Source of the DNA: an uncultured Planctomycetaceae bacterium
GTDB lineage: Bacteria; Planctomycetota; Planctomycetia; Pirellulales; Pirellulaceae
Length of the DNA stretch: 64,000 nt
Reading direction: 5' to 3'
NCBI GenBank assembly: GCA_903863885.1
Contig: CAIPEB010000768.1
Span: 1 to 64,000 of the forward strand
The translations under genes were made by a program, and so were the position numbers. The notes under the pieces are model-generated. The model did no database searches. It saw nothing but the letters and a program-made list of their open reading frames with translations, and was not told the DNA's origin. Shown one piece after another: positions 28,662 through 38,703 of the stretch (position 1 is its first letter; every line of letters starts with the position of its first letter).

Positions 28662-31163
28662 TTACTTCTGCTGCTTGCCTTTTTCTGCCCATGGATTCGT
28701 ATCGCCGGCGCCGGATTTGTCGATCAGTTCGCCGATGCGGTTCCGCCACGCATAAAGCGCTGATGGATCGCGCGGGTATTCGGTCATCGATTTGACCACT
28801 GATTCGGGCGGCGTCTTGAACCATTCGCGATCTTGTTCACTCAGCCAGTTCCCTTGATTTCCACGAGTCCGGATGATCTCGTCGAGGATCCGGGCATAAG
28901 CATAATCCTCGAGTCCGTCTCGGAAATTCTCGAGCCGGATTGTCGGCAGCGGAGTTCCATCGGGACCGACACACGTCCACGAACCGTCGCCGTGATAGGT
29001 TGTCCAGCTCCGCGCCATCCAATCCGTATACGGCCCCGATGCGATCGGATGCTGCGAGTTCCAGATGCTGATCTGGTAATACAGGAACCCGTCGGGCCGC
29101 TGCTTCACCGCCATGGCGCCCATCAGCAACCGGCCTTCAATCGCCGGATACTCGATGAACATGTTGGCGTGCGGATGATGCGGACCGCAGCAGATATACC
29201 ACCACACCTGCTTTCCGGCAGCTCGCGCCACTGCCGCCTTTGCGGGATCGAAACTCGGAGTGAGCGGACAAAAGGCGTCCATCGACTTGATGACCGACTG
29301 CATTCCGTAACTCTGGTCGTACGTCGTGGTCATCACCTGGACATCCGGGAATTCGGACTTGAGCACTGAAGCCGCCGACTGGACCAACGGAAAGAGATCG
29401 GCAGGCGCCTCGTCGCATCCGTAGATATACGCATGGTCGAGGATGCCTGCTTCCTTGGCTCCGGCGTAGGCCGCGCGAAGCCGCGGAAGATGCTCGGCCT
29501 TCCAAGCCTCGAGATCCTCAGGCTTCGGCCCCGGATGACCGTAATAGCCAAGGTTAAAGCGGCCGAGCCGGTTCTGTCGGTGCAGATGGGTGAGCACTTC
29601 ATAATCGGGCATGCCGCGGTGGTAGAGGCTGTCGTAGGTGATGTAATAATCCGCGAGGAAGTCGGCCCATCGGAGCTTGTGCTTCCGCCACGCGTGCACC
29701 GGAAACTCCGGCGATTTGCGCCACTCGGACTGGTCCTTTGCCGTTTCCTCGATCGGCGATTCTTCGGGTGAGAACGTGATCGCAAGAGGCAGAGGGGTCG
29801 CAACGGGCAGCGAAAAGCTATAGACCCGCACCTTCAGATCCAGGCTCACAGGAGCTTGCCCCTCGGCGGATACAGTCACCTTGCCTGAGTACACGCCGGG
29901 CGTCTGATCGAGCGGGCAGCGGATGCGAATCCAGAAGGATTGAAGATCGGATTCCGCAATGTCGATCGGCCCCAAGAAGTCCAGAATCGGATCCGGCCAC
30001 CATCCGACATGTGACACAGCATAGGGAGGACGCTTGTGCGTTTCGACGTATCCCATCACGTCGCAATCGACGTTGCCGCTCGCCAGAACTGCACCGCCGT
30101 CCGCCTTCAAGTCGGTCACCTGCACAGAGACTTTTCGCAACGAGGTTTCGACGGGCAACACAGCCAGCTGAAAACTTTCTTTCTCGTTGCGGGCCAGCGT
30201 CACGCTGATTTCGCGACTCGCTCGGATTTCAAAAGGCACGCCCCTCGGCAACAGCTTTTCCATGGAACTTGCCCACCCGACCAACATGCCGCGGCAGGGA
30301 AGTCCGGCGTCCAGACACGCCTTCTGGAGTCGAATCACCGAGAGCGTCCGCTCCGTCCGCGCAGGCAACTCGGACAGTTCCTTGTGGATCTCATCGAGTC
30401 GAGCAGGCGTCACCGACGGCGATGCGATTTCTTCGCGCAGCTTGCTCAACCGCGAACGGAAAGCTCCCAATTGTGTTCTTGCGCTGGCAGCAATCTCCTC
30501 GGCGGGCGCAATCGACTTGGCCTTGTCTTCCGCCTCGGCGATTACTTGTTCCGCAGACTTAATTGCCTCTACCGATAAGGACGCCAATTGCCTCGCAAAG
30601 GATGCGGACGGTTCGGGCGGACTTTCACCCGGCTTCAACAACACGATATTGTCGAGGTACAGCGTGAGATCCGACGCCGGCCGAGTCGTGAAGAAGTGCA
30701 CGATCGCAATGTCGGATCGATTCACTCGCTCAGGAAACCCGGACAAGGGAATCACGAAACGGCGATACCCGTGCGACGGCAGTTCGAACGTGTACGACAG
30801 CGATTCGCGAAACGGGACCTTGCTATCCGACGCGAACATCGCGAAATGAAACGCCTCTTGCGACGGATTCGAGATGCAGACGACCAGCCGATCGAAGGAC
30901 AACCAGTCCGTGATGGGCGGTTTCGCTTCAAAGAACGGCCATTCAGCCATTCCCTTCTTCCAGGCTGCCGTCTTAAAGCAAAGCGACGACTGACCACTGA
31001 CCGCGAAGTGCGACTCTCGCGTCAAACGGGTCACTTCGCGAGGCCCATAGCTCCAGGCCTGCACTTCGGCATCCTGTTCGAAGTCCCACACGGGGCTTGC
31101 GGCAATAGCCGGAGCAACGCAACCGAAGAGGCAGGCAACCGACAGAACAAGGTGTCGTTTCAT
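28662..31163 (-). CDS. Secreted GH123-like (DUF4091) glycosidase
   Basis: An 833-residue protein with signal peptide (MKRHLVLSVACLFGCVAPAIAA). Residues 24-175 are a carbohydrate-binding-like jelly roll, about 195-290 a helical linker, about 310-460 a beta-sandwich, then a TIM barrel with YIYGCDEAPAD and a C-terminal RLENFRDGLEDYAYARIL helix typical of DUF4091/GH123. Characterised GH123 enzymes are beta-N-acetylgalactosaminidases that use an Asp-Glu pair with substrate-assisted catalysis; the DE pair is present here. It is the middle gene of a likely three-gene operon. The GH123 assignment is by motif, not by close similarity. Confidence 0.82.
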   Translation of the reverse strand: MKRHLVLSVACLFGCVAPAIAASPVWDFEQDAEVQAWSYGPREVTRLTRESHFAVSGQSSLCFKTAAWKKGMAEWPFFEAKPPITDWLSFDRLVVCISNPSQEAFHFAMFASDSKVPFRESLSYTFELPSHGYRRFVIPLSGFPERVNRSDIAIVHFFTTRPASDLTLYLDNIVLLKPGESPPEPSASFARQLASLSVEAIKSAEQVIAEAEDKAKSIAPAEEIAASARTQLGAFRSRLSKLREEIASPSVTPARLDEIHKELSELPARTERTLSVIRLQKACLDAGLPCRGMLVGWASSMEKLLPRGVPFEIRASREISVTLARNEKESFQLAVLPVETSLRKVSVQVTDLKADGGAVLASGNVDCDVMGYVETHKRPPYAVSHVGWWPDPILDFLGPIDIAESDLQSFWIRIRCPLDQTPGVYSGKVTVSAEGQAPVSLDLKVRVYSFSLPVATPLPLAITFSPEESPIEETAKDQSEWRKSPEFPVHAWRKHKLRWADFLADYYITYDSLYHRGMPDYEVLTHLHRQNRLGRFNLGYYGHPGPKPEDLEAWKAEHLPRLRAAYAGAKEAGILDHAYIYGCDEAPADLFPLVQSAASVLKSEFPDVQVMTTTYDQSYGMQSVIKSMDAFCPLTPSFDPAKAAVARAAGKQVWWYICCGPHHPHANMFIEYPAIEGRLLMGAMAVKQRPDGFLYYQISIWNSQHPIASGPYTDWMARSWTTYHGDGSWTCVGPDGTPLPTIRLENFRDGLEDYAYARILDEIIRTRGNQGNWLSEQDREWFKTPPESVVKSMTEYPRDPSALYAWRNRIGELIDKSGAGDTNPWAEKGKQQK

Positions 31164-31184
31164 TGGATTATCCCTGGCCGAAGA

Positions 31185-33245
31185 CTATTGAACGGGCCAC
31201 GATGCACGATCCTCGCTCGAGTAGACGCCGATCTTCTCAAACGGAATAGTCTGGAATCCCAGCTTGAAAGCCGGTGAATCTTTCTGCAGCTTGAAATTGC
31301 CGCCCGCCGGGTCTATCAGTTTCGGATCGGCGTCGATCAGATTGTCCTTGAATGACACAAGCGGCTGCGCCTTCGCCTCGGTCTGGCCCCATGGCCCGTC
31401 CCAGCAGATGCTCCGGGCGACAACATTTCCCTTCGGCGCGAGCGGTTCATCTTCGAGAATTCCGATCAGTTCCGGGTATTTCACGGACCACGGCGGCTGC
31501 TTGTAGTTGAGCGATCGAAGCTCCTCGGTCGCGAACTGCCCCACGGAACTTGCCCAGCCCAGGCCCCGCGCGTCGATGCTGAACGCGCTCTTGCACTTGA
31601 TGAACATGTTGTTGGTCATCAGGTTGTCGCGTCCGCCGCCGATGAGGATGCCGGCCGCCACGTTGTGAAAAATGTTGCTCGAGATATCGGCCGACGAGAA
31701 GCAGTCGTCGAGATAAACACCGAAGCAGCCTTTGCCCTGAAACCCCTGAATATCGTGAAGATAATTGAATCGGATCTTGTGGCCCCGCATCGACCACGTT
31801 TCATCGGGCGGCGACGTATAAATCGCACCGGCGTCGTTGGACTGGAAAACCGCGTGGTGGATTTCGTTGTATTCGATGGTCTGTTCGTTGCCGGTGAAAC
31901 CGATCGCGATGTGCGGCACGTGATGGATCAAGTTGTGCGTCGCGCGGTTTCCGACTCCGATCAGCGCAATGGCCTGTTGATATACCGGATCCCAACGCGA
32001 GGTGTGATGGATGTGATTGTTGTCGGCATAATGCCCGCCCGGAACGAGGCTCTTGCGGTCGCCGCCGTCGAGGTGGATGCCGCCCTGACCGGTCTGGTAG
32101 ATGTCGCAACCCGTGACGCTGTGTTCCTTTCCTCCGAAGACTTTTGCGCCCCAATTCCCCATATTTCGAATCGTAGCGGCCGCGATCTGCACGTTGCTTC
32201 CGCCGCGCACGACGAACGCGGTGCCGCGTCCCGCTTCCACGCAGACGCCGCGAATCCGGACGTGCGAGACGCTGTTCAGTTGAAACAGGTCGCGTGTCAT
32301 CGACAGAACCGCGTCGCCGTCGCGCAATTCGCCGGGGGGCCAGAAATAGAGGACCGCTTTTTCGCGGTCGATGTACCATTCGCCGGGGCTGTCGAGTTCG
32401 GACAGCAGGTTTTCCGCATAGAACCACTGGCCCTTGCGCAGTTCAATCGTGCCGCCCGCGGGACGACCGAGCGTCACAAGGCGTTTCGCCGGATCGAGGG
32501 AGACAAGCGGCTTGCGCTGGTCGGCCCAATCCCAGACCCAGAATCCGTGCAGCCAGACTTCTTTCTCCTGCAGCCACCGTTCGATGCGCGCATCGTCACA
32601 GATAAAGCGACCTTCGGCTGTAGCCGCCCGCTCCGGCGCAGCGGTCCCCTGTGCGTCGAGCACCTCGGCGAGGTGCATGTAGCCCGTGTTTGGATAACGA
32701 GCCAGCGTCATCGGTTGATTCATGAAAAACAGTTCGATGCCCGGATCCGACTGGTACACACCGGCGTTGTTGATTCCCTGCAGATCCGTGATGCCGAGCG
32801 CCTTCAGATCGGCCTGCTGAACATGCCCTCGAGCGGCCGCATCGAGACGGGCGGTCACCGCCGCATCGGTGACCGCGGTCCAGCCCCGCACGCCGCGGCC
32901 TCCGGACAAATAGACGCTCTCTCCGCGACGGGCCTGATAGGTGATCGGCGAGTCCGCTGTGCCGCTGTCCTTTTCTGCAAATTCGATGGGACGCAGAAGT
33001 TCGTAGCGGCCGGCGCGTATTTCGATCGTTACGCCGCCCGAGGGCAGCGGACCTGCTTCCTTCAACTGCCGGACCGCATCGCGGGCTCGCTCGAGCGTTG
33101 CGAACGGCGCACTCTCACTTCCCGCATTCGCATCATTGCCTGTCGTGCTGACCACGAAGTTCGCAGCAAACAGCGATGAGGTAATGAGCAGCGCGACCGA
33201 TCCCGCCAGCGCCGAGCAACATTTCATGGTGGCCTCAGTTCGCAT
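31185..33245 (-). CDS. Secreted right-handed beta-helix protein, GH141-like or lyase-like
   Basis: A 686-residue protein. A signal peptide begins at either ATG 33245 (GGAG upstream) or ATG 33227 (MKCCSALAGSVALLITSSLFA, GAGG upstream). Mature N-terminus VSTTGNDANAGSESAPFATLERARDAVR is the typical start of parallel beta-helix glycan enzymes (GH141, pectate-lyase-like, mannuronan epimerase-like). Helix repeats with N-H-I-H-H and N-L-I-H-H steps run from about residue 300 to 600, e.g. GIHLDGGDRKS and NYLHDIQG. First gene of the 33245-27060 minus-strand group. Fucosidase/xylanase (GH141) or lyase activity is possible; not decidable here. Confidence 0.8.
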   Translation of the reverse strand: MRTEATMKCCSALAGSVALLITSSLFAANFVVSTTGNDANAGSESAPFATLERARDAVRQLKEAGPLPSGGVTIEIRAGRYELLRPIEFAEKDSGTADSPITYQARRGESVYLSGGRGVRGWTAVTDAAVTARLDAAARGHVQQADLKALGITDLQGINNAGVYQSDPGIELFFMNQPMTLARYPNTGYMHLAEVLDAQGTAAPERAATAEGRFICDDARIERWLQEKEVWLHGFWVWDWADQRKPLVSLDPAKRLVTLGRPAGGTIELRKGQWFYAENLLSELDSPGEWYIDREKAVLYFWPPGELRDGDAVLSMTRDLFQLNSVSHVRIRGVCVEAGRGTAFVVRGGSNVQIAAATIRNMGNWGAKVFGGKEHSVTGCDIYQTGQGGIHLDGGDRKSLVPGGHYADNNHIHHTSRWDPVYQQAIALIGVGNRATHNLIHHVPHIAIGFTGNEQTIEYNEIHHAVFQSNDAGAIYTSPPDETWSMRGHKIRFNYLHDIQGFQGKGCFGVYLDDCFSSADISSNIFHNVAAGILIGGGRDNLMTNNMFIKCKSAFSIDARGLGWASSVGQFATEELRSLNYKQPPWSVKYPELIGILEDEPLAPKGNVVARSICWDGPWGQTEAKAQPLVSFKDNLIDADPKLIDPAGGNFKLQKDSPAFKLGFQTIPFEKIGVYSSEDRASWPVQ

Positions 33246-33447
33246 GAGTTCTCCAATCGTCCGCCTGCAATATCAAGGTTGACAACCGTCCGCGATTATC
33301 GGCATGCGCTATGCGCATGTACATCCGTCTCAGCCCGCTCGCTCGCAATCGCGGCCAAGTGCAAGTTATATTGGTCCCGCGCCGGCACCCCTTTTTTCTC
33401 ACGCCGGCAGTCAGGCAGTTGAACCGATCTTCGCCGGAGGCACCACT

Positions 33448-34941
33448 ATGCGTTTTGCCCGATTTTCGGCCGCCCTGCTGGTCGTCATCGCCAGCGTCGC
33501 GAGTGCCTATTCCGCTGAACCGTTGAACGTCGGCAACCGTCGCGAACTGTTTACGGATACCTTTCTGATCGAACGGCTCGTCGGCGAGGCGAGGCGCGAG
33601 CTTCAGCATCCGGTGGCGCGCGAGATCGCGTTCTTCACCGATCAGCCGTGGGAAGGGAACGGCACGAATTACGTCACGGTTTTCCAGGACGGCGACCTGT
33701 ATCGGATGTACTACCGGGGCGTTGATGTGCAGTACAACCCGGACGGTTATCGCCAGCCGCACCGCGAAGTGTACTGCTGCGCGGAAAGCAAGGACGGAAT
33801 CCACTGGAACAAACCCAAGCTCGGTCTGTTCGACTTCAACGGTTCCAAGGAAAACAACATCGTCTGGGACGGAATCGGCACGCACAACTTCACGCCGTTC
33901 AAGGACCCGAACCCGTCGGCCCCGCCGGATGCCCGTTATAAAGCGCTCGGTGTCGGCGAGAACGCAAACGGCTCGGGACTCTTCGCGTTCAAGTCATCCG
34001 ACGCAATTCACTGGTCGCTCGCCGCGGACAAGCCGGTAATCACCAAGGGCGCGTTCGACTCGCAGAACCTGGCGTTTTTCGACGCGTTGCGAGGCGAGTA
34101 CCGCGAGTACCACCGCGACTTCCGCGATGGACGCGACATTCGCACGTGCACCTCGAAGGATTTCCTGAACTGGACCGAGCCGGTATTCCTCGAGTACTCG
34201 CCCGATCGCGTCAGCGAGTTGTACACCAACGGCGTCATTCCCTACTATCGCGCACCGCATATCTTCCTTGGCTTCCCGACGCGGTACGTGGATCGCGGAT
34301 GGACAGAGGCCGTCAAATCGCTTCCCCGCTTCGACTACCGGAAGATCCGCGGAGCCAAGTCGCCGCGCGAAGGATCGGCGGTCACGGACGGAATGCTGAT
34401 GACCAGCCGTGATGCAACGCGGTTCGAAATCTGGCCCGAGTCATTCCTGCGTCCAGGACTGCGTCGCACGGACAGTTGGTTCTATGGAGACGATTACCAG
34501 AACTGGGGCCTTATTGAGACCGCATCCGCGATCGCCGATGCTCCGCCCGAAATCTCGTTCTTCGTCACGGAATCCACGCTGCAGGATCGCCCCGCCTATC
34601 TGCGCCGCTACAGTCTGCGGATTGACGGATTCGTCGCGGTAGAAGCGCCGCTTTCGGGCGGCGAGTTGATCACGCGTCCGCTACAGTTCAAAGGCAGCCG
34701 AATGCTGCTCAATTATTCGACTTCCGCCGTCGGCAGTCTGCGCATCGAGGTCCAGGACGAGTCGGGCAATGCGTTCCCCGGCTTTGCACTGTCCGATGCG
34801 CCCGAACTGTACGGCGACTCCATCGACCAGCCGGCTTTGTTCAAAGAGGGCTCCAGCCTCGCGACGCTTGCCGGCAAGACCGTCCGGTTGCGATTCGTGC
34901 TTCGCGACGCGGACTTGTTCTCGTTTCAATTCGCCGATTAG
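33448..34941 (+). CDS. Secreted five-bladed beta-propeller glycosidase-like protein (GH32/43 fold)
   Basis: A 497-residue protein. ATG 33448 has GGAGG 7 bases upstream and opens a signal peptide (MRFARFSAALLVVIASVASAYSA); the upstream frame is noise. Repeated blade motifs include YVTVFQDGDLYRMYYRG, CAESKDGIHWNKP, FAFKSSDAIHW and CTSKDFLNW, the pattern of GH32/GH43/GH117-like propellers seen across Planctomycetes. A C-terminal beta-sandwich covers about 390-497. It is divergent from the beta-helix gene, sharing a roughly 200-base promoter region. Catalytic residues cannot be fixed by eye. Confidence 0.78.
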   Translation: MRFARFSAALLVVIASVASAYSAEPLNVGNRRELFTDTFLIERLVGEARRELQHPVAREIAFFTDQPWEGNGTNYVTVFQDGDLYRMYYRGVDVQYNPDGYRQPHREVYCCAESKDGIHWNKPKLGLFDFNGSKENNIVWDGIGTHNFTPFKDPNPSAPPDARYKALGVGENANGSGLFAFKSSDAIHWSLAADKPVITKGAFDSQNLAFFDALRGEYREYHRDFRDGRDIRTCTSKDFLNWTEPVFLEYSPDRVSELYTNGVIPYYRAPHIFLGFPTRYVDRGWTEAVKSLPRFDYRKIRGAKSPREGSAVTDGMLMTSRDATRFEIWPESFLRPGLRRTDSWFYGDDYQNWGLIETASAIADAPPEISFFVTESTLQDRPAYLRRYSLRIDGFVAVEAPLSGGELITRPLQFKGSRMLLNYSTSAVGSLRIEVQDESGNAFPGFALSDAPELYGDSIDQPALFKEGSSLATLAGKTVRLRFVLRDADLFSFQFAD

Positions 34942-34978
34942 CGAACCCTCTTTCGCAAATGAGCCAGGGCCGATCGGT

Positions 34979-35965
34979 CTAATTGCGTGGAGCCTCCGCG
35001 ACACGAGCCGATTTTAAAGCAAGATCGTCGAAACGGCAGGGCGACTCGCCGGTTGCCCAAGCCATGCCGCGCAGCAACAGCAGCCGAAAGTACGGATCGT
35101 CGAACGTCCAGTTATTGTGGCCGAGCACGCATCCGAAAACGCGTCCCGAACCGACCCGATACGTCCAATACAATGGCTGCGGCGGAGAAAGCTGGCCCGA
35201 ATCGGTCGTCTCGCGACAGGTTGCAAGCACCTTGACGCGAGCCTTGTCCAAGGCCGGAGACGGGAGCCAATACGTCTCGTCCTCGAACTTCAGATTTCGC
35301 GGCAACCCGCGGCAGATCGGGTGCTCGGGGTCGGCAAGTTCCATCTCAACCGATCCATGCCGCCAGCGCTCAAAGCCCCCGACGCCCACAAGGTCCGCTA
35401 CTTCGGCGGACGGCGAAGGCATAGTCCATGTCGCCGAGTGAATCAGCACAAGCCCGCCGCCGCGTGTCAGAAAACGGCGAACCTGTTCGACACGTTCAGG
35501 ATTCCATTTCAAGTAACAGAACGCAACGACAAGATCCGCCGAATCCCACTGTGCGGTCTCCGGCCATTGCCAGGCACGTTCGACATGAACGCCGGGGGCC
35601 CCGCCCCTGACCGATTCGTCGCGAAGGTCCACACCGTTGGAAGCAGCCGCCGCTTCGCTCGAGTCGGCCACTCCTCCCAGCATGAACGACCATCGAGCCT
35701 GCCAGCGCGGATAATCATGCTCGCCAACACCGTGGTCCTTCTGATCCGCAAGCAGAACGATCTTGAGCTTCCTGAGCGAGGCGGTGTCCGACTTTGCCGC
35801 TTGTGATGCGGCCAAGACTCGTTCCACTTCGCTGAGCTGGCGAGGATCTGGTTCGGCGCACCAGCCGAGTGTCGATGCCACGCAAAGCAGCGCACCGATG
35901 CTGACGGCGAATCGTGCAGAGAGACGCGAACGAATTCTGGCGGTGCTGAACATGGAATGATCCAT
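34979..35965 (-). CDS. Exported ThuA-like protein
   Basis: A 328-residue protein; ATG 35965 or 35953 are both possible and neither has a good ribosome site. A signal peptide (FAVSIGALLCVASTLGWCA) is followed by a ThuA (class I glutamine amidotransferase-like) domain: KIVLLADQKDHGVGEHDYPRW, ADLVVAFCYLKW, GGGLVLIHSATW, FEDETYWL and GRVFGCVLGHNNW. ThuA domains are linked to trehalose or 3-keto-disaccharide use and are frequently exported together with Gfo/Idh/MocA proteins in Planctomycetes. It is 3' of oxidoreductase 3 on the same strand and convergent with the propeller gene. Confidence 0.85.
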   Translation of the reverse strand: MDHSMFSTARIRSRLSARFAVSIGALLCVASTLGWCAEPDPRQLSEVERVLAASQAAKSDTASLRKLKIVLLADQKDHGVGEHDYPRWQARWSFMLGGVADSSEAAAASNGVDLRDESVRGGAPGVHVERAWQWPETAQWDSADLVVAFCYLKWNPERVEQVRRFLTRGGGLVLIHSATWTMPSPSAEVADLVGVGGFERWRHGSVEMELADPEHPICRGLPRNLKFEDETYWLPSPALDKARVKVLATCRETTDSGQLSPPQPLYWTYRVGSGRVFGCVLGHNNWTFDDPYFRLLLLRGMAWATGESPCRFDDLALKSARVAEAPRN

Positions 35966-36028
35966 TGGAACTGTGTCGCTTTCCGCTCCGCGAAGAGCCG
36001 GTCCATCGTTGCGAAAAACCGGCTATCT

Positions 36029-36066
36029 GCGGAGCAAAAAGCGACAATCGCGGAGCAAAAGGCGAC
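36029..36066. repeat. Short tandem duplication
   Basis: GCGGAGCAAAAAGCGAC (36029-36045) and GCGGAGCAAAAGGCGAC (36050-36066) repeat with one mismatch at a 21-base period, in the gap between oxidoreductase 3 and the ThuA gene. It probably reflects replication slippage. Confidence 0.6.
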
Positions 36067-36095
36067 TTCAAAGCGAACGGTAACTATCGCGTTTA

Positions 36096-37403
36096 TCAGA
36101 GCGACCAGCCGTTATTCATCGGTCGGGTCAGCATCTTGTTGGCTTCGTCGCTTCCGGTGAACTGTTCCTTCTTCGGATCCCAATTCAGCTTTTGCTTCAA
36201 GCGGGCGGAAATGTCGGCGACCAATCCCAGCGTCGATGCATGATAGGCCGCGTCAACATTCGATACGGGGTCCTTGCGGTTGCGCACGCACTTCAGAAAG
36301 TCTGCCTGGTGATTGTCCGAGTTGCTCAGGTGGACTTCTTCGGGCGTAAGCCGGACCTGCAGCAGCGACTTCGGTTCGGCATCGGTCCCGGAACGATCGA
36401 CGTAGACCCATCCCTTGTCGCCGATGAACTTGCAGCCGAGCTTGAGCGTCTTTTCATCGGTGAAATGCATCTTCAGTCCGCTCGCATACTCGAACGTTGC
36501 ATCCCACGAATCAACGTTGTCGGTAAATCCTTCGTTGCGGTAAGTGGCCTTGCACTCGACGGAGCAGGGCTCGGAACCTACCTGCGGGCAACCCCAGTTC
36601 GCGATATCCAGGTGGTGCACGCCCCAGTTCGCGATGAAGCCGGCGCAGTAGTCCCAGATCAGGTACCAATCGGGCCACGCAACGCGTCCCGGGTTGTACG
36701 GCTTGTCCGCGGCCGGTCCGCGCCACATGTTCCAATCAAAGCCTGCAGGTACCGGTTGAGGGTCGAGCGTTCCCTTGTAGGCCGGACGATATCTGGGTCC
36801 CTCGGCCGCAACTTCCACCGTGTGGATCTTGCCGAGGTATCCGTTGCGGGCCAGTTCGCAGGCATGTTGGAACTTCCGCTGCGAACGCTGCCAGGTGCCG
36901 GTCTGGAAAACACGTTTCGCCTTTCGCACGGCGTCGCGAATCCGTTTTCCTTCGTCGACACACACTCCCAGCGGTTTTTCGCAATACATGTCCTTTCCGG
37001 CTTTGACGGCCGCCGTCGCGATCAGCGCATGCCAGTGGTCCTGCGCCGCGATCATTACGGCGTCGATGTCTTTTCGGGCCAGCAGTTCGCGAAAGTCGCC
37101 ATAGGTCTTGCAGCCTTTGTCGCCGTACTGTGCGTCCACAAGTCCCTTCGCCTTGGCCTGGCGGTCTTCGTACGCATCGCACACCGCGACTACGCGGCAA
37201 TCCTCCAACCCGAGAAACGCCTGCATGTTGTTCGTGCCCATCCCGCCGACGCCGATGCAGCCGATCGTGATTTTGTCGCTGGGCGGCGTGGCCGCCTCGA
37301 GACCCAATGCCGAGGACCTGACGATCAACGGGACGGAAGCGGCCGCTGCCGCCGCGGAAGCTGTTCGTTGAATAAATCGACGACGATTCATCGCTTTCGT
37401 CAT
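36096..37403 (-). CDS. Tat-exported Gfo/Idh/MocA family oxidoreductase (3)
   Basis: A 435-residue protein; ATG 37403 has GGAG 7 bases upstream, and another in-frame ATG at 37391 starts NRRRFIQRTA, the twin-arginine motif followed by an Ala-rich h-region. NAD(P) loop CIGVGGMGTNN, MIAAQDHWHALIA, lysine motif YCEKPLG, and GVHHLDIANWG with the conserved histidines. This type with the AQDHWH block is widespread and exported in Planctomycetes; some relatives are GH109 glycosidases, others C3 dehydrogenases. Followed by the ThuA gene on the same strand, divergent from the GH29-like gene. Confidence 0.9.
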   Translation of the reverse strand: MTKAMNRRRFIQRTASAAAAAASVPLIVRSSALGLEAATPPSDKITIGCIGVGGMGTNNMQAFLGLEDCRVVAVCDAYEDRQAKAKGLVDAQYGDKGCKTYGDFRELLARKDIDAVMIAAQDHWHALIATAAVKAGKDMYCEKPLGVCVDEGKRIRDAVRKAKRVFQTGTWQRSQRKFQHACELARNGYLGKIHTVEVAAEGPRYRPAYKGTLDPQPVPAGFDWNMWRGPAADKPYNPGRVAWPDWYLIWDYCAGFIANWGVHHLDIANWGCPQVGSEPCSVECKATYRNEGFTDNVDSWDATFEYASGLKMHFTDEKTLKLGCKFIGDKGWVYVDRSGTDAEPKSLLQVRLTPEEVHLSNSDNHQADFLKCVRNRKDPVSNVDAAYHASTLGLVADISARLKQKLNWDPKKEQFTGSDEANKMLTRPMNNGWSL

Positions 37404-37629
37404 GACACGACTCCATGGCGCGGTAGAGAATGACTGCAACGGACGCCATTGTGCCTCAGACGATCCCGCGACGCAAAGCGCCCGCCCGACACCGCATCGA
37501 TTTCGCATCGCCTTTTTGTATAGAATCACCACAACCGCCTGCGTCGGCCGCTGCGGAATCAGCGCAGTGAATGATCTTGCGGCGAGTCACAAAAAACACA
37601 ACCTTGATTCACTGCGGAGGTTCCCAATC

Positions 37630-38700
37630 ATGCGCGGCCGTTATTTCGTTCCACTGGCATTCCTTCTGGCAACGGTGTGGACGAGCGCAAGTGCGTCAAT
37701 CGGCGCAGAGACCGTCTCGGCGCATCGCACCGACTGGTTTCAAAAGGCCCGCTGGGGCGTGATGACCCACTACCTCGGCGCACCGCCGAGCACCGCGGGC
37801 GGCGCGGAACTTACCGCTGAAATGTGGAACAGGCAGGTGGATGCATTTGATGTTCCCGGCATTACCGGCCAGCTGACTTCCGCGCACGTGCCTTACCTGC
37901 TGTTCACGATAGGCCAGAATTCCGGCCATTTTTGCGCTCCGAACGCGACGTACGACCGGTTGACCGGCATTGAACCGAGCAAGTGCTCGAAGCGCGACCT
38001 GATCGGCGATCTGGCCAAGTCGCTCTCCCCTCATCAGATCCGCGTGATGGCTTATCTGCCCAGCGGCGCGCCGGCCGCCGATCACGTGGCACGCAAGAAA
38101 CTCGAGTGGCGCTGGGGCAGCCCGGGCGACTGGCAGTTGCCTGGCGAACCCGTCGGCGGACGGCTCGTCAGCTTCCAGCGTAAATGGGAAGAGGTGATCC
38201 GCGACTGGTCAAAGCGTTGGGGAACGAACGTCTCGGGCTGGTGGATCGACGGCTGCTATTTTGCCGACGAAATGTATCGCGCCCCCGATGCGCCGAACTT
38301 TGCGAGTTTCGCCGCGGCGCTGCGGGCCGGCAATCCCGACTCGATCGTGGCCTTCAACCCCGGAGTGAAGATCCCCGTCGTCGCTCACAGCGGAGCGGAA
38401 GACTATTCGGCCGGAGAAGTGAACCTGCCCCAGCTTCCCGATGCCGTCGCTGCCATGCCGGGCCGCTGGCTGAAGTGCGAGGGATCCCGGGTACAGTTCC
38501 ACATCCTCACCTATCTCGGCCAGACCTGGTGCGGCGGTGATCGCCCTCAGTTCTCCGACGAAAAGGTGATCGAATTGACCCGGCAGGTCGCCGCCGCGGG
38601 AGGCGTCATCACCTTCGATGTGCCTATCGAGCAGAATGGCCACATCCGGGAATCGTTCGTTCCCCAACTCAAAGCCATCGGCGCCGCGATGAAGGATTGA
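37630..38700 (+). CDS. Secreted GH29-like (alpha-L-fucosidase-like) protein
   Basis: A 356-residue protein. ATG 37630 follows GGAGG by 9 bases and opens a signal peptide (MRGRYFVPLAFLLATVWTSASAS). The mature N-terminus TDWFQKARWGVMTHYL matches the WF..ARFGMFIHWG opening of GH29 alpha-L-fucosidases, and SGWWIDGCYF corresponds to the strand carrying the GH29 nucleophile Asp (WFDG-type). It is shorter than full GH29 enzymes (about 450 or more) and lacks their C-terminal beta-sandwich. The stop is 3 bases before the fhcB start. Fucosidase activity is plausible but not certain. Confidence 0.75.
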   Translation: MRGRYFVPLAFLLATVWTSASASIGAETVSAHRTDWFQKARWGVMTHYLGAPPSTAGGAELTAEMWNRQVDAFDVPGITGQLTSAHVPYLLFTIGQNSGHFCAPNATYDRLTGIEPSKCSKRDLIGDLAKSLSPHQIRVMAYLPSGAPAADHVARKKLEWRWGSPGDWQLPGEPVGGRLVSFQRKWEEVIRDWSKRWGTNVSGWWIDGCYFADEMYRAPDAPNFASFAAALRAGNPDSIVAFNPGVKIPVVAHSGAEDYSAGEVNLPQLPDAVAAMPGRWLKCEGSRVQFHILTYLGQTWCGGDRPQFSDEKVIELTRQVAAAGGVITFDVPIEQNGHIRESFVPQLKAIGAAMKD

Positions 38701-38703
38701 CCG

